Source: Caldilineaceae bacterium
GTDB lineage: Bacteria > Chloroflexota > Anaerolineae > Caldilineales > Caldilineaceae
DNA length: 64,000 nt
Assembly: GCA_019637695.1 (NCBI GenBank)
Contig: JAHBVG010000001.1
Coordinates: 62,001-126,000 of the forward strand
Direction of reading: 5' to 3'
Shown: positions 42,593 through 50,237 of the stretch, one piece after another
Layout: every line of letters begins with the position of its first letter
Position numbering within the stretch: the stretch's first letter is position 1
The notes under the pieces: generated by a model
Databases searched by the model: none
What the model saw: the letters and a program-made list of their open reading frames with translations, nothing else
What the model was told of the DNA's origin: nothing
Translations under genes and position numbers: made by a program

Positions 42593-44584
42593 ATGGCACT
42601 GAATACTTCCGCCTGGCAAGATCCCCGCTACCAACAAGCCTCTCGCCATGTCCAAAATGGGGCGTGGAAGCCGGCGCTGGAGATGTTGCACGAGTTGCAG
42701 CAAGAGTACCCCGATCAGGCTGAGATCCAACAGTTGATCGAGAGCGCGCAGATCAAAGTCGGGCTGGATCAAAAGCCGGTTTCTGGTCTCTCGCCCCTGA
42801 TGGTAGCCATCCTCCACCGGCGGCGGCTGACTATCACCGCGGTGACGCTGCTGGTGCTGGCCGTGTTGGCGGGCGGGTGGATGGCCTATCAACGGTGGGT
42901 GGAGCCGGCGAGTCTGCTGCGTCGCCAACAGACGATGTTGACACAAACGTTGAGCCTGGCGCAACGTCAACTAGGGCAGGCGATCTACGCTGACGCTGTC
43001 CTTTCGTTTGAGCGCGCTTTGCAAATGGCGCCACAAAACGAGGAGGCGCTGCGCGGGCTGACCGAAGCTCAACGCCAGATCGCACTGGCGGACGATTATC
43101 GCGAAGCCGCCAATCGATTGGAAGCGGGCGATCTGGCGCCGGCGCTGGCGATCTTCCAAGCCCTGCGCGACAAGGATCCAACCTACCGGGACGTTCAGGA
43201 TCGCATCGCGCAGATCCTGCAAACGCTGCAAGTGCAGGAGATCTTCCTCGAAGCTGAGGAGGCGTATCTGCACGGTCGCTGGGCGGACGCCATCCTCCTT
43301 TATAACTTGATCCGCCAACAGCATCTATCCTATCGTTCGACCACGGTGGAACAGCATTTATTCGACAGCTATATGCAAATGGCCGGTCAGAAAATGAAGA
43401 CGGCTGGTCTCAACAACAGCGAATTGGAGCAGACAGCGGATCTCTACCGGCGGGCGCTGGGGCTGCGTCCACGCGATATGGCAGCGCAGGCAGGGCTGGG
43501 GATGTTGAACCAATATCAGCAGGCGCGCAACTTCATGTCCGAGGAGCGCTACAACCAATCCACGCCGCTCTTGGTGACGCTCTACGCCAATGATCCGAAT
43601 CTGCTGGGCGGGGATGGCCGATCTGCGCTGTTTCAATCGCGCATGGGCTACGGCGGGCAATTAGAAGCCGCGGGCAATCTCTTCGCCGCCCTGACGCAAT
43701 ACAACGCCGCCGCCTCGCTGCCTGTGGAAGGGGCGTTGCAGGCGCGGCTGAAGGCGCGTTCCATCGAGTTGATGCTCATGCCCACGCCCACACCCACGCC
43801 TACACCCACGCCCACGCCCACCCCTGATCCGCTGGATGCGATCCTCAAGATGATCGAACCCACGCCCTCGCCGCTGGATCAATTCGTGGGCTGGATCGCC
43901 TTCAACAGCGATCGTCCTGGTTCGCGCAGTGGGCTGTGGGTGATGCGCCCCGACGGCAGCGATCAACAGCCGGTTGTGGACCCCACCAAGTTGTACGATC
44001 ATCTGCGCCAACAGGTCACCTGGTCACCCGACAATCAACGACGCATCTGGGTCGAGGATGACGGCAGCGGCGCGTCGGTGGCGCTCTACATGTGGCGCTA
44101 TGACGTGCCGCCCCACTGGTTGGAAGCCCGCGTCGAACTGCTCAATAACAGCGGCATCAACTATCAGCCATCCTTTTCGCCCGACGGACAGAGCATCGTC
44201 TTCACCTCGCAGCGCGGCGCAGGACCCACCGACGGCAATTGGGGGCTGTGGGGCGACGAGATCTTTCTGATCCGCTTTGGCGACTATAACGCCAGCGGTT
44301 ACGTGCAGCCGATCCGCCTGACCAACAACGATTGGGAATGGGACAAGCACCCCACCTTCAGCCCGGATGGACAGACGATTGCCTTTTGGAGCAACCGCAT
44401 TTCGGGGCGAGCGCAGATCTGGGCGATGAACGTGAATGGAGCCAATCAGCGCAATTTGAGCAATAACGAGTGGAACGATTGGGATCCGCTTTGGATCGTG
44501 CCAAAACGCGAAATCCCTCAACTCAACGATGGCAAAGATCGAGCGCCACTCTTCGACCCGGCCAAGTATACCAGCAAAGAGTAA
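42593..44584 (+). CDS. Membrane-anchored TPR and WD40-like beta-propeller protein
   Basis: 663 residues. Short cytoplasmic N-terminal TPR-like part (YQQASRHVQNGAWKPALEML), one membrane helix (TAVTLLVLAVLAGGWMAYQR, about residues 80-98), then extracytoplasmic TPR-like helices to about 385 (ADAVLSFERALQMAPQNEEA, RWADAILLYNLIRQQHLSYR). A PTPTPTP linker follows (about 395-412), and last a TolB-like PD40 propeller (GWIAFNSDRPGSRSGLWVMR, YQPSFSPDGQSIVFTSQRGA, HPTFSPDGQTIAFWSNRISG). It lies between tadC and tadA, so it may be an outer-surface part of the pilus machine. It does not belong to the standard Tad set. Confidence 0.85.
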   Translation: MALNTSAWQDPRYQQASRHVQNGAWKPALEMLHELQQEYPDQAEIQQLIESAQIKVGLDQKPVSGLSPLMVAILHRRRLTITAVTLLVLAVLAGGWMAYQRWVEPASLLRRQQTMLTQTLSLAQRQLGQAIYADAVLSFERALQMAPQNEEALRGLTEAQRQIALADDYREAANRLEAGDLAPALAIFQALRDKDPTYRDVQDRIAQILQTLQVQEIFLEAEEAYLHGRWADAILLYNLIRQQHLSYRSTTVEQHLFDSYMQMAGQKMKTAGLNNSELEQTADLYRRALGLRPRDMAAQAGLGMLNQYQQARNFMSEERYNQSTPLLVTLYANDPNLLGGDGRSALFQSRMGYGGQLEAAGNLFAALTQYNAAASLPVEGALQARLKARSIELMLMPTPTPTPTPTPTPTPDPLDAILKMIEPTPSPLDQFVGWIAFNSDRPGSRSGLWVMRPDGSDQQPVVDPTKLYDHLRQQVTWSPDNQRRIWVEDDGSGASVALYMWRYDVPPHWLEARVELLNNSGINYQPSFSPDGQSIVFTSQRGAGPTDGNWGLWGDEIFLIRFGDYNASGYVQPIRLTNNDWEWDKHPTFSPDGQTIAFWSNRISGRAQIWAMNVNGANQRNLSNNEWNDWDPLWIVPKREIPQLNDGKDRAPLFDPAKYTSKE

Positions 44585-44595
44585 ACACCACTGGC

Positions 44596-46056
44596 ATGGG
44601 ACTTTTTAACCGTAATGCTGCACAGCCAATAAAACGAATGGGAGCGGTTCCCCCTGCTTATGAGACCGTCTCCCCGTTGCGCCCACCGACGTCACCGGCG
44701 CCGTCGGTCGCGCCGCCCCTCCGCCCGCCGGAGAATTCGCCCAACGGGGCGATGCGCGCCAACGGTCGCGAGAAAGAAGTTCCATCCTCGTTCGTGATCC
44801 TGCGCGATCGTGTGCAGCAAGAATTGATCCGCGACGCCACCCTGCACACCGAACGCATTAGCCTGGAGGATGGTCGCATCCTCATCGAGCCTATCTTTGC
44901 CAGAGCGATCACCGAAGCGGGTCTCGTCCTGAGCCGCGCTGAACGCCAGAGCATCTTCGAGCTGATCCTGGCCGACATCCTCGGCTATGGTCCGATCCAA
45001 CCCTTGCTCGACGACGACAGCATCTCCGAGCTGATGGTCAACGGCCCTTATCAGATCTACATTGAACGGGGCGGCAAACTGGTACTCAGCGACGTCAAAT
45101 TTCAAGATAACGCCCATGTGCTGCGCATTATCGAGCGCATCCTCGCCCCGTTGGGCCGCCGTGTGGACGAAAGCAGCCCGATGGTCGATGCCCGCCTCCC
45201 CGATGGCAGCCGCGTCAACGCCATCATCCCGCCGCTGGCTATTGACGGACCCAGCATCACCATCCGCAAATTCAGCAAAAAGCCGCTCTCTGTGCAGGAT
45301 CTGATCCGCTTTGGCAGCTTTACCGAGGAATTCGCCAAATTCGTCGAAGCTGCGGTGGTCTCGCACCTCAACATTATTGTGAGCGGCGGCACCGGTTCGG
45401 GGAAGACCACCCTGCTCAACGTGCTGAGTAGTTTTATCCCCAGCACGGATCGCATTGTCACCATTGAAGATAGCGCCGAGCTTCAACTGCGCCAGGATCA
45501 CGTTGTTCGCCTGGAGACGCGCCCGCCCAATATTGAGGGCAAAGGCGCCATCCGCATCCACGATCTGGTGATCAACAGCTTGCGTATGCGCCCCGACCGG
45601 TTGGTGATCGGCGAGTGCCGCGGCGGCGAAGCCTTCGACATGCTCCAGGCTATGAACACCGGCCACGATGGATCCATGTCCACGGCGCACAGCAATTCCC
45701 CGCGCGACACGCTGAGCCGCCTGGAAACGATGGTCCTCATGGCTGGGATGGAGTTGCCGCTGCGGGCTATTCGCCAGCAGATCGCCGCCGCCGTGGATCT
45801 CATCGTCCACGTGGAACGGATGCGCGATGGCAGCCGCCGCATCACCCACTGTACCGAGGTCCTCGGCATGGAAGGGGAGACGATCCTCTCGCAGGATATT
45901 TTCAAGTTTGAGGAAGAAGGGGTGGACGACAAGGGCAAGATCGTCGGCCAATTGCGCCCCACCGGCATACGCCCCAAAGTCTTGGATCGTATGAAAGCGG
46001 ATCAGGTCAACTTGCCGCCGGATCTCTTTACCAGCGGGTTGCGACGGCACCGGTGA
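44596..46056 (+). CDS. tadA: TadA/CpaF pilus-assembly ATPase
   Basis: 486 residues from the ATG at 44596; the frame also reads upstream into the TPR gene. A proline-rich N-terminal tail precedes the core. LLDDDSISELMVNGPYQIYI, the typical start of the CpaF domain; VDARLPDGSRVNAIIPPLAI; Walker A SGGTGSGKTTLLNVLSSFIP (about 264); the acidic VTIEDSAELQL; RPDRLVIGECRGGEAFDMLQ (Walker B region) and AMNTGHDGSMSTAHSNSPRD, the histidine motif of secretion ATPases. It drives pilus assembly on TadB/TadC. It starts 11 bases after the TPR gene. Confidence 0.97.
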   Translation: MGLFNRNAAQPIKRMGAVPPAYETVSPLRPPTSPAPSVAPPLRPPENSPNGAMRANGREKEVPSSFVILRDRVQQELIRDATLHTERISLEDGRILIEPIFARAITEAGLVLSRAERQSIFELILADILGYGPIQPLLDDDSISELMVNGPYQIYIERGGKLVLSDVKFQDNAHVLRIIERILAPLGRRVDESSPMVDARLPDGSRVNAIIPPLAIDGPSITIRKFSKKPLSVQDLIRFGSFTEEFAKFVEAAVVSHLNIIVSGGTGSGKTTLLNVLSSFIPSTDRIVTIEDSAELQLRQDHVVRLETRPPNIEGKGAIRIHDLVINSLRMRPDRLVIGECRGGEAFDMLQAMNTGHDGSMSTAHSNSPRDTLSRLETMVLMAGMELPLRAIRQQIAAAVDLIVHVERMRDGSRRITHCTEVLGMEGETILSQDIFKFEEEGVDDKGKIVGQLRPTGIRPKVLDRMKADQVNLPPDLFTSGLRRHR

Positions 46057-46295
46057 GAGGAGTGGGTATTGGATATTGGATATTGGGTATTGGGTAGCGT
46101 CAAGCATAAATTGAGGGGTAGGGGCGCTGCTTGCTGCGCCTGGTGTGCAGAGGGCGCAGCAAGCAGCGCCCCTACCCTGTTTCAATCAATTCATGACTGA
46201 CAACAGTAGTGCGTGAACGATTGTCACCTGCAACTTACAAACCTGCAACCACCAATATCCAATACCCAATACCCAATATCTAATCTGGAGTCCAC
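46057..46295. repeat. Outer inverted repeat enclosing a family C copy
   Basis: TATTGGATATTGGATATTGG at 46066 onward and CCAATACCCAATACCCAATA near 46258-46278 form loose inverted arms. A complete family C element lies inside them, followed by family F words (46205-46250). The block looks like one repeat inserted into another. Confidence 0.6.
46099..46202. repeat. Family C palindromic repeat, copy 2
   Basis: From GTCAAGCATAAATTGAGGGG to CAATTCATGACTGAC. Its core is a perfect 25-bp stem, GGGTAGGGGCGCTGCTTGCT plus GCGCC and complement. In copy 1 (20600-20705) the middle of the right arm is turned around, so the stem is interrupted there. Confidence 0.8.
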
Positions 46296-46718
46296 ATGAC
46301 CAAGAAAAACTTGCTAGTCCACAACATTCAGCGCCGGATCGATCTGGTGACGATGGGGAGCGTGGCGGACACGTTTTGGAGCCGGGGCAAGGGGCTGATC
46401 GGACGAAAAGAGTTGGACGTTGGCGATGGACTGCTCATCTCTCCGTGCAGCAGCATCCACTGCTGCTTTATGTCGATCCCCATTGACGTGATCTATTTGG
46501 ATCGCGACAACCGAGTCGTCGGCCTGGACAAAGAATTGCGCCCCTGGCGGATCGGTGGGATCTACCGGGGCGCAAAACGGGTGCTGGAATTGCCCGCAGG
46601 GACGATTGAAAAGAGCGGCACGGCGGTCGGGGATTGGCTAGAGATTGCTATCTTCCCTCGATATCAACCTCTCACCCGTTCGCGCGCTTCTTCGGAAGCA
46701 TCTTCTTCCACCCCGTAG
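46296..46718 (+). CDS. DUF192 family protein
   Basis: 140 residues. The DUF192 core is present: ADTFWSRGKGLIGRKELDVG, LLISPCSSIHCCFMSIPIDV, IYLDRDNRVVGLDKELRPWR and AKRVLELPAGTIEKSG. It lacks the signal peptide of many members, so it is probably cytoplasmic. The last 18 residues (QPLTRSRASSEASSSTP) are encoded by DNA that is also the 3' end of the tubulin-like gene on the other strand. Members are often next to pilus or secretion genes; no function is established. Confidence 0.88.
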   Translation: MTKKNLLVHNIQRRIDLVTMGSVADTFWSRGKGLIGRKELDVGDGLLISPCSSIHCCFMSIPIDVIYLDRDNRVVGLDKELRPWRIGGIYRGAKRVLELPAGTIEKSGTAVGDWLEIAIFPRYQPLTRSRASSEASSSTP

Positions 46719-49642
46719 AGCAGCCGGCGCTGGCGATCCACCAGGGCGAGTTGATCCAAGTTGGCGTCATTCAACATCATCATCTCCATGTAATAACGGC
46801 GGATGCTGCCCAGATCCTCCAGGGTAAGGCCGTGGACGGTGCGCACAAAGTTGAGGCGGAAGGGATCGTCCGTGGGCAACAGCGTCGAGCGGAACTCGCG
46901 CAGTGTGGTTTCGGAGAGGTCGCTCTCTGCGCTACCCCAGACCGCGGCAAAATCCACGGGGATGCCATGGGCGGCGAGCCGGTCGGCCACATCGTAGTTA
47001 GCGGCGGGCTTGGCGTGGCTCCACAGCGCTTCCAAATAACGGTGGATCAAGTTCTGTTTGCTGGTCCCCTGTGCGCCGTTTGTATGATGGGGGGCAGATC
47101 CATCGCGCCAGAGCAGATGTTCCAGATTGCAGATCTGCGCCAGTTCGCGCACCAATTCATCGCGTACGGCCTGAGCCGAGGCTGCGCTGAGATCCGAGAT
47201 CGTCGCCTGCACGCTTTCGCGCAGCAGATCCTGCATGGCTGCCGAGAGCGGACGCCGATCCTCTTCTTCGAGCAGCAATCCTTCGAGCTTGCGCCGCCAC
47301 GCCACCGAACGCCAGGATGAGCGCAACCGTTCCTCGCTGCGCCGTCCTTCCCGATCTTGTTGGGCGCGCAGATGGCTGCGGCAGAGTTCCCATAGCCGGT
47401 CGCTCACGCGCGGACCGTAGAGATGGGTGGCGGCATAGGCCACAGGCGTGGGGATACCATCATCCACCGTCCACTGGTTGAGCGACTCGTTCGTATCTTC
47501 GAGCGCGCGCGCCATCTCGCGCAACATCTGCGCCAGATGATCATAGGCGCGCAACAATCCCTGCTGTACCCGTTCCTGAAGTTGAGAGGTCAACTCAGCT
47601 TGGGCCAACGCCAACCGCTCGCGCCGCAGCCGCTGGATCCGCGTCAGTCGCCGCCGATAGCTCATGGCGCCGCCTACGTACGCGCCCAGGAAGATCCCCA
47701 ACAGCGTGCCGCCATCCACGATCAGATCAAAAGGACGGTTGAAGGCGATCAAATAGCCAATCGCCACGATCAGCACGGCCAGCACCAACAGCGAGGATCG
47801 CAGCAATGTCCGCCCCAGCGAGGGCTCCTTGAGCACATTACCCTCATAGTGAGCGCGCCACTGACGCAGGGCAAGTTGACGTTGCGCCGTAGCCAGGTTG
47901 CGCTGCCCCGGCGTAAGGATCGTCACCCGCTGGCGCGCCTCTTCCAACTCGGCCTGCCAGATCGCCAATCGACTCTGCGCCTGGCGCAAGCCTGTCGGCG
48001 ATTCAGCCAGCAGCTCGACGAAGGTGCGGCGCATGTAGAGCGCCGCGGCGGGCAGCACCCGTTTGTCATTTTTATTTTTGGGCAACCCGTTCGGGTGTAA
48101 AGCGCCCAATCCCCAGGCATAATCCAGAGCGGAAGCGCCAACCAGCCGGTCGAACTGTTGGGTCACCGTCTGCAAACGATCCTCAAAGGCGGCAAGCCAC
48201 CCGGCGGGGGAGAGAGGGCGCAACTCGGCGGCAATAGACGGCGGCAGCACAAAATTAGGATGGATCGCCAACTCGTCCAGCCCATGCGGCGTCACATTGA
48301 GGAAGAGATCGGGCATCTGCGCGATCAACTGGGCGATGACCTGATCCTGGGTGATGCCCAGATCGATCAAGGACGCCGCCTCAGCTTCTTGCGCGGGATT
48401 GCCCACGGGATCTTCTGCATTCAAGATCACTTCTCGGATCAGCCGTTTTTCCTCTTGTTGGTGAACGGCGCTGAAGATGTAATCCAGCGGCACATAGTCG
48501 CCCGCTGCGCCCATCAAACTGTAGGGGCGCTCGTGGGCGTTGCGCAGATCAATGCCCAACTGCTCTTCCACATGCTGATTGCCATCGGTGGTGATCATCG
48601 CCTCTAGGGCGTTGCCCACAAGGACGCTCAACTCGTAACTGTTGCGTACAAGCCCCTGGTTGCTCTTTTCCCGATCCACCAGGTAGATGCGATCCAACAG
48701 CGAGCGGCCCACCCAGCTTTCGAGCAGACCGCACTGACCGGGCAACGCCGGGAATCCTTCGCCGCGCACCAACGGTTCCACCGCAGATTGGGCCGCAGGG
48801 TGCAGATCGGTGAGCGCTTCCAACTCGGCGATGGACGCAAACGAGACGGCGTCCTCAATGGCGCGATTGCTGTCCCCAGCGTAGCTGCCCGTGGCGAAGA
48901 TGCCGACGATCTGCGAAATGTGGCGCTCGCCCAGATAGTTGAGCAGATGGACGAGTGTAGGCCAGATCAAAGCCGAAGCCAGCGGCTCAAAGAGCGGCGC
49001 TACCACGTAGAGCGTCGTCTGCACAAAGGGATCGCCCGGCGCCAGGTTGTCATGGCGAATGGGCGCGATCAAATGCGCATCCAAGAGGCGCGCCATCTCG
49101 ATCCCTTGGCTCAGCCCGGTCCGAAAGACATCGGCGCGGCGGGCTGGGATCGTATCCTCTTCGCCGCGCCCATTTTTATACTCAACAAAGGTGGGGATCT
49201 GTTGGTTCAACGGCTGCAAAACTGGCGCGGCAGCCTCCAAAAGTTGGCGGGCGCGACGCTCACTATCCACAGTCGCAAGAGGAGTTCCCGCTACGCCGAA
49301 CATACGATGCCCGCTTCCAATCATCCAGCCGTCGCCGCGCAGATCCTGTTGGTGGCGCGCGTCCAGCCGTTCCAACAGTCGCTCCAAATAGAAGGGAGGC
49401 AAGGGCGTCTGCGCGCGCAGCTTGCGTAAATGCAGCGGAACATGCCCATCTGGGGCGAGCGTCCCTTCCGCAAGGAGCGCGGCGAACTGCGTCACCTGCG
49501 TCAGATCCGGCCCCTGCACCTTGCGCGCCCGGCGTTGATCCTGAATCGATTGTATGCGCGGCTGCAAGTGGAGCATTGTCTGCAAGCCCCACCCGCCAAA
49601 ACAGAGTATCGCCGCCCGGCTTCGTGTCGCACCCGTAATCAT
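46664..49642 (-). CDS. Degenerate tubulin-like protein with two membrane helices
   Basis: 992 residues from the ATG at 49642. I align it by eye with the tubulin-like protein at 50238-52790: the first strand ILCFGGWGLQTMLHL matches VVGVGGMGTNTVRAV; TTLYVVAPLFEPLASALIWP matches QLVYVVGSLCGGTGSGMFMD; QIVGIFATGSYAGD matches RVVGIFYLPDVLEE; DRIYLVDREKSNQG matches DFIFLVGRTNREGR. The glycine-rich nucleotide loop GGTGSG is replaced by FEPLAS (about residues 219-224), so it should not bind GTP normally. Residues about 608-660 contain two membrane helices (SSLLVLAVLIVAIGYLIAF, GTLLGIFLGAYVGGAM), absent in the partner. The C-terminal part is alpha-helical. It likely anchors or caps filaments of the active partner (inference). 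Confidence 0.75.
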   Translation of the reverse strand: MITGATRSRAAILCFGGWGLQTMLHLQPRIQSIQDQRRARKVQGPDLTQVTQFAALLAEGTLAPDGHVPLHLRKLRAQTPLPPFYLERLLERLDARHQQDLRGDGWMIGSGHRMFGVAGTPLATVDSERRARQLLEAAAPVLQPLNQQIPTFVEYKNGRGEEDTIPARRADVFRTGLSQGIEMARLLDAHLIAPIRHDNLAPGDPFVQTTLYVVAPLFEPLASALIWPTLVHLLNYLGERHISQIVGIFATGSYAGDSNRAIEDAVSFASIAELEALTDLHPAAQSAVEPLVRGEGFPALPGQCGLLESWVGRSLLDRIYLVDREKSNQGLVRNSYELSVLVGNALEAMITTDGNQHVEEQLGIDLRNAHERPYSLMGAAGDYVPLDYIFSAVHQQEEKRLIREVILNAEDPVGNPAQEAEAASLIDLGITQDQVIAQLIAQMPDLFLNVTPHGLDELAIHPNFVLPPSIAAELRPLSPAGWLAAFEDRLQTVTQQFDRLVGASALDYAWGLGALHPNGLPKNKNDKRVLPAAALYMRRTFVELLAESPTGLRQAQSRLAIWQAELEEARQRVTILTPGQRNLATAQRQLALRQWRAHYEGNVLKEPSLGRTLLRSSLLVLAVLIVAIGYLIAFNRPFDLIVDGGTLLGIFLGAYVGGAMSYRRRLTRIQRLRRERLALAQAELTSQLQERVQQGLLRAYDHLAQMLREMARALEDTNESLNQWTVDDGIPTPVAYAATHLYGPRVSDRLWELCRSHLRAQQDREGRRSEERLRSSWRSVAWRRKLEGLLLEEEDRRPLSAAMQDLLRESVQATISDLSAASAQAVRDELVRELAQICNLEHLLWRDGSAPHHTNGAQGTSKQNLIHRYLEALWSHAKPAANYDVADRLAAHGIPVDFAAVWGSAESDLSETTLREFRSTLLPTDDPFRLNFVRTVHGLTLEDLGSIRRYYMEMMMLNDANLDQLALVDRQRRLLYGVEEDASEEARERVRG

Positions 49643-49648
49643 CAACGT

Positions 49649-49873
49649 TTATTCAACTTCAAATAGTATTCGTGGTAGCCCAGATTGCCGGATGATCGAA
49701 CGCAATGTCCCGGCTCGCACCTCTTTGTGATTTGGTACAGGGACGGTGATGGTCGATCCTTCAAGTTGACGTTGCATAATGATATGGCTGCCGCGTCGTC
49801 GTACTTCGGCAAATCCATGAGCCTCCAAAATTTTGCAGATCTCATCCGCAGAGAGTATCTGGAGCTTAGGCAA
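49649..49873 (-). CDS. hicA: HicA toxin (mRNA interferase)
   Basis: 74 residues from a TTG at 49873, with GGGAG six bases before. It begins MPKLQILSADEICKILEAHG, the common HicA start, and has the catalytic histidine in RRRGSHIIMQ, then TITVPVPNHKEVRAGTLRSI as the double-stranded RNA-binding-like fold, and IIRQSGLP. It overlaps hicB by eight bases and ends six bases before the start of the degenerate tubulin gene. Confidence 0.95.
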   Translation of the reverse strand: MPKLQILSADEICKILEAHGFAEVRRRGSHIIMQRQLEGSTITVPVPNHKEVRAGTLRSIIRQSGLPRILFEVE

Positions 49874-50093
49874 CTGGAACTCCCACTTGCGTGATAAAGA
49901 CTTCGGAAGCCAGCCGTTCACGGATCTCCGAAGGCGATGCCGTCTCGAAGAAGAGTTCAAGCGCTTCGATCAGGTTATGGCGCGCTTCCTCAACGGTTTC
50001 ACCCTGGCTGGCAATATCCAATTCGGGGCAAAGGGCAACGTACCAATCGTCTTCTTTTTCGATAATCGCCGTAAATTGCTGGATCTTTTTCAT
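49866..50093 (-). CDS. hicB: HicB antitoxin
   Basis: 75 residues from the ATG at 50093 with GAGGAT as SD; the open frame extends upstream into repeat DNA. The HicB fold is FTAIIEKEDDWYVALCPELD, ASQGETVEEARHNLIEALEL and FF. No DNA-binding domain follows, so autoregulation may need HicA. It precedes hicA. Confidence 0.94.
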   Translation of the reverse strand: MKKIQQFTAIIEKEDDWYVALCPELDIASQGETVEEARHNLIEALELFFETASPSEIRERLASEVFITQVGVPVA

Positions 50094-50137
50094 GCTATCC
50101 TCAAAGGTTACGATAAGGCCATTCCAAGATTTAAATT

Positions 50138-50211
50138 GATCCACGAAGACACACCAATGGACACGAAGATCAGAGAAAAACTTTGTGTCTCTTCGTGTGC
50201 CTTCGTGGATC
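50138..50211. repeat. Imperfect palindrome before hicB
   Basis: GATCCACGAAG (50138-50148) and CTTCGTGGATC (50201-50211) are perfect inverted ends; ACACGAAGA and TCTTCGTGT extend the pairing inward. The word type ACCACGAAGACAC also occurs near 3398. It lies in the leader of hicBA and could be an operator or a small repeat element. Confidence 0.6.
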
Positions 50212-50237
50212 ATGATTTTTGTGAAATGGCCTAAATG

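Noticed and set aside
44692-46185. 497-codon minus-strand frame opposite tadA
   Set aside because: Covers the well-supported ATPase gene and the family C repeat; no recognisable motif.
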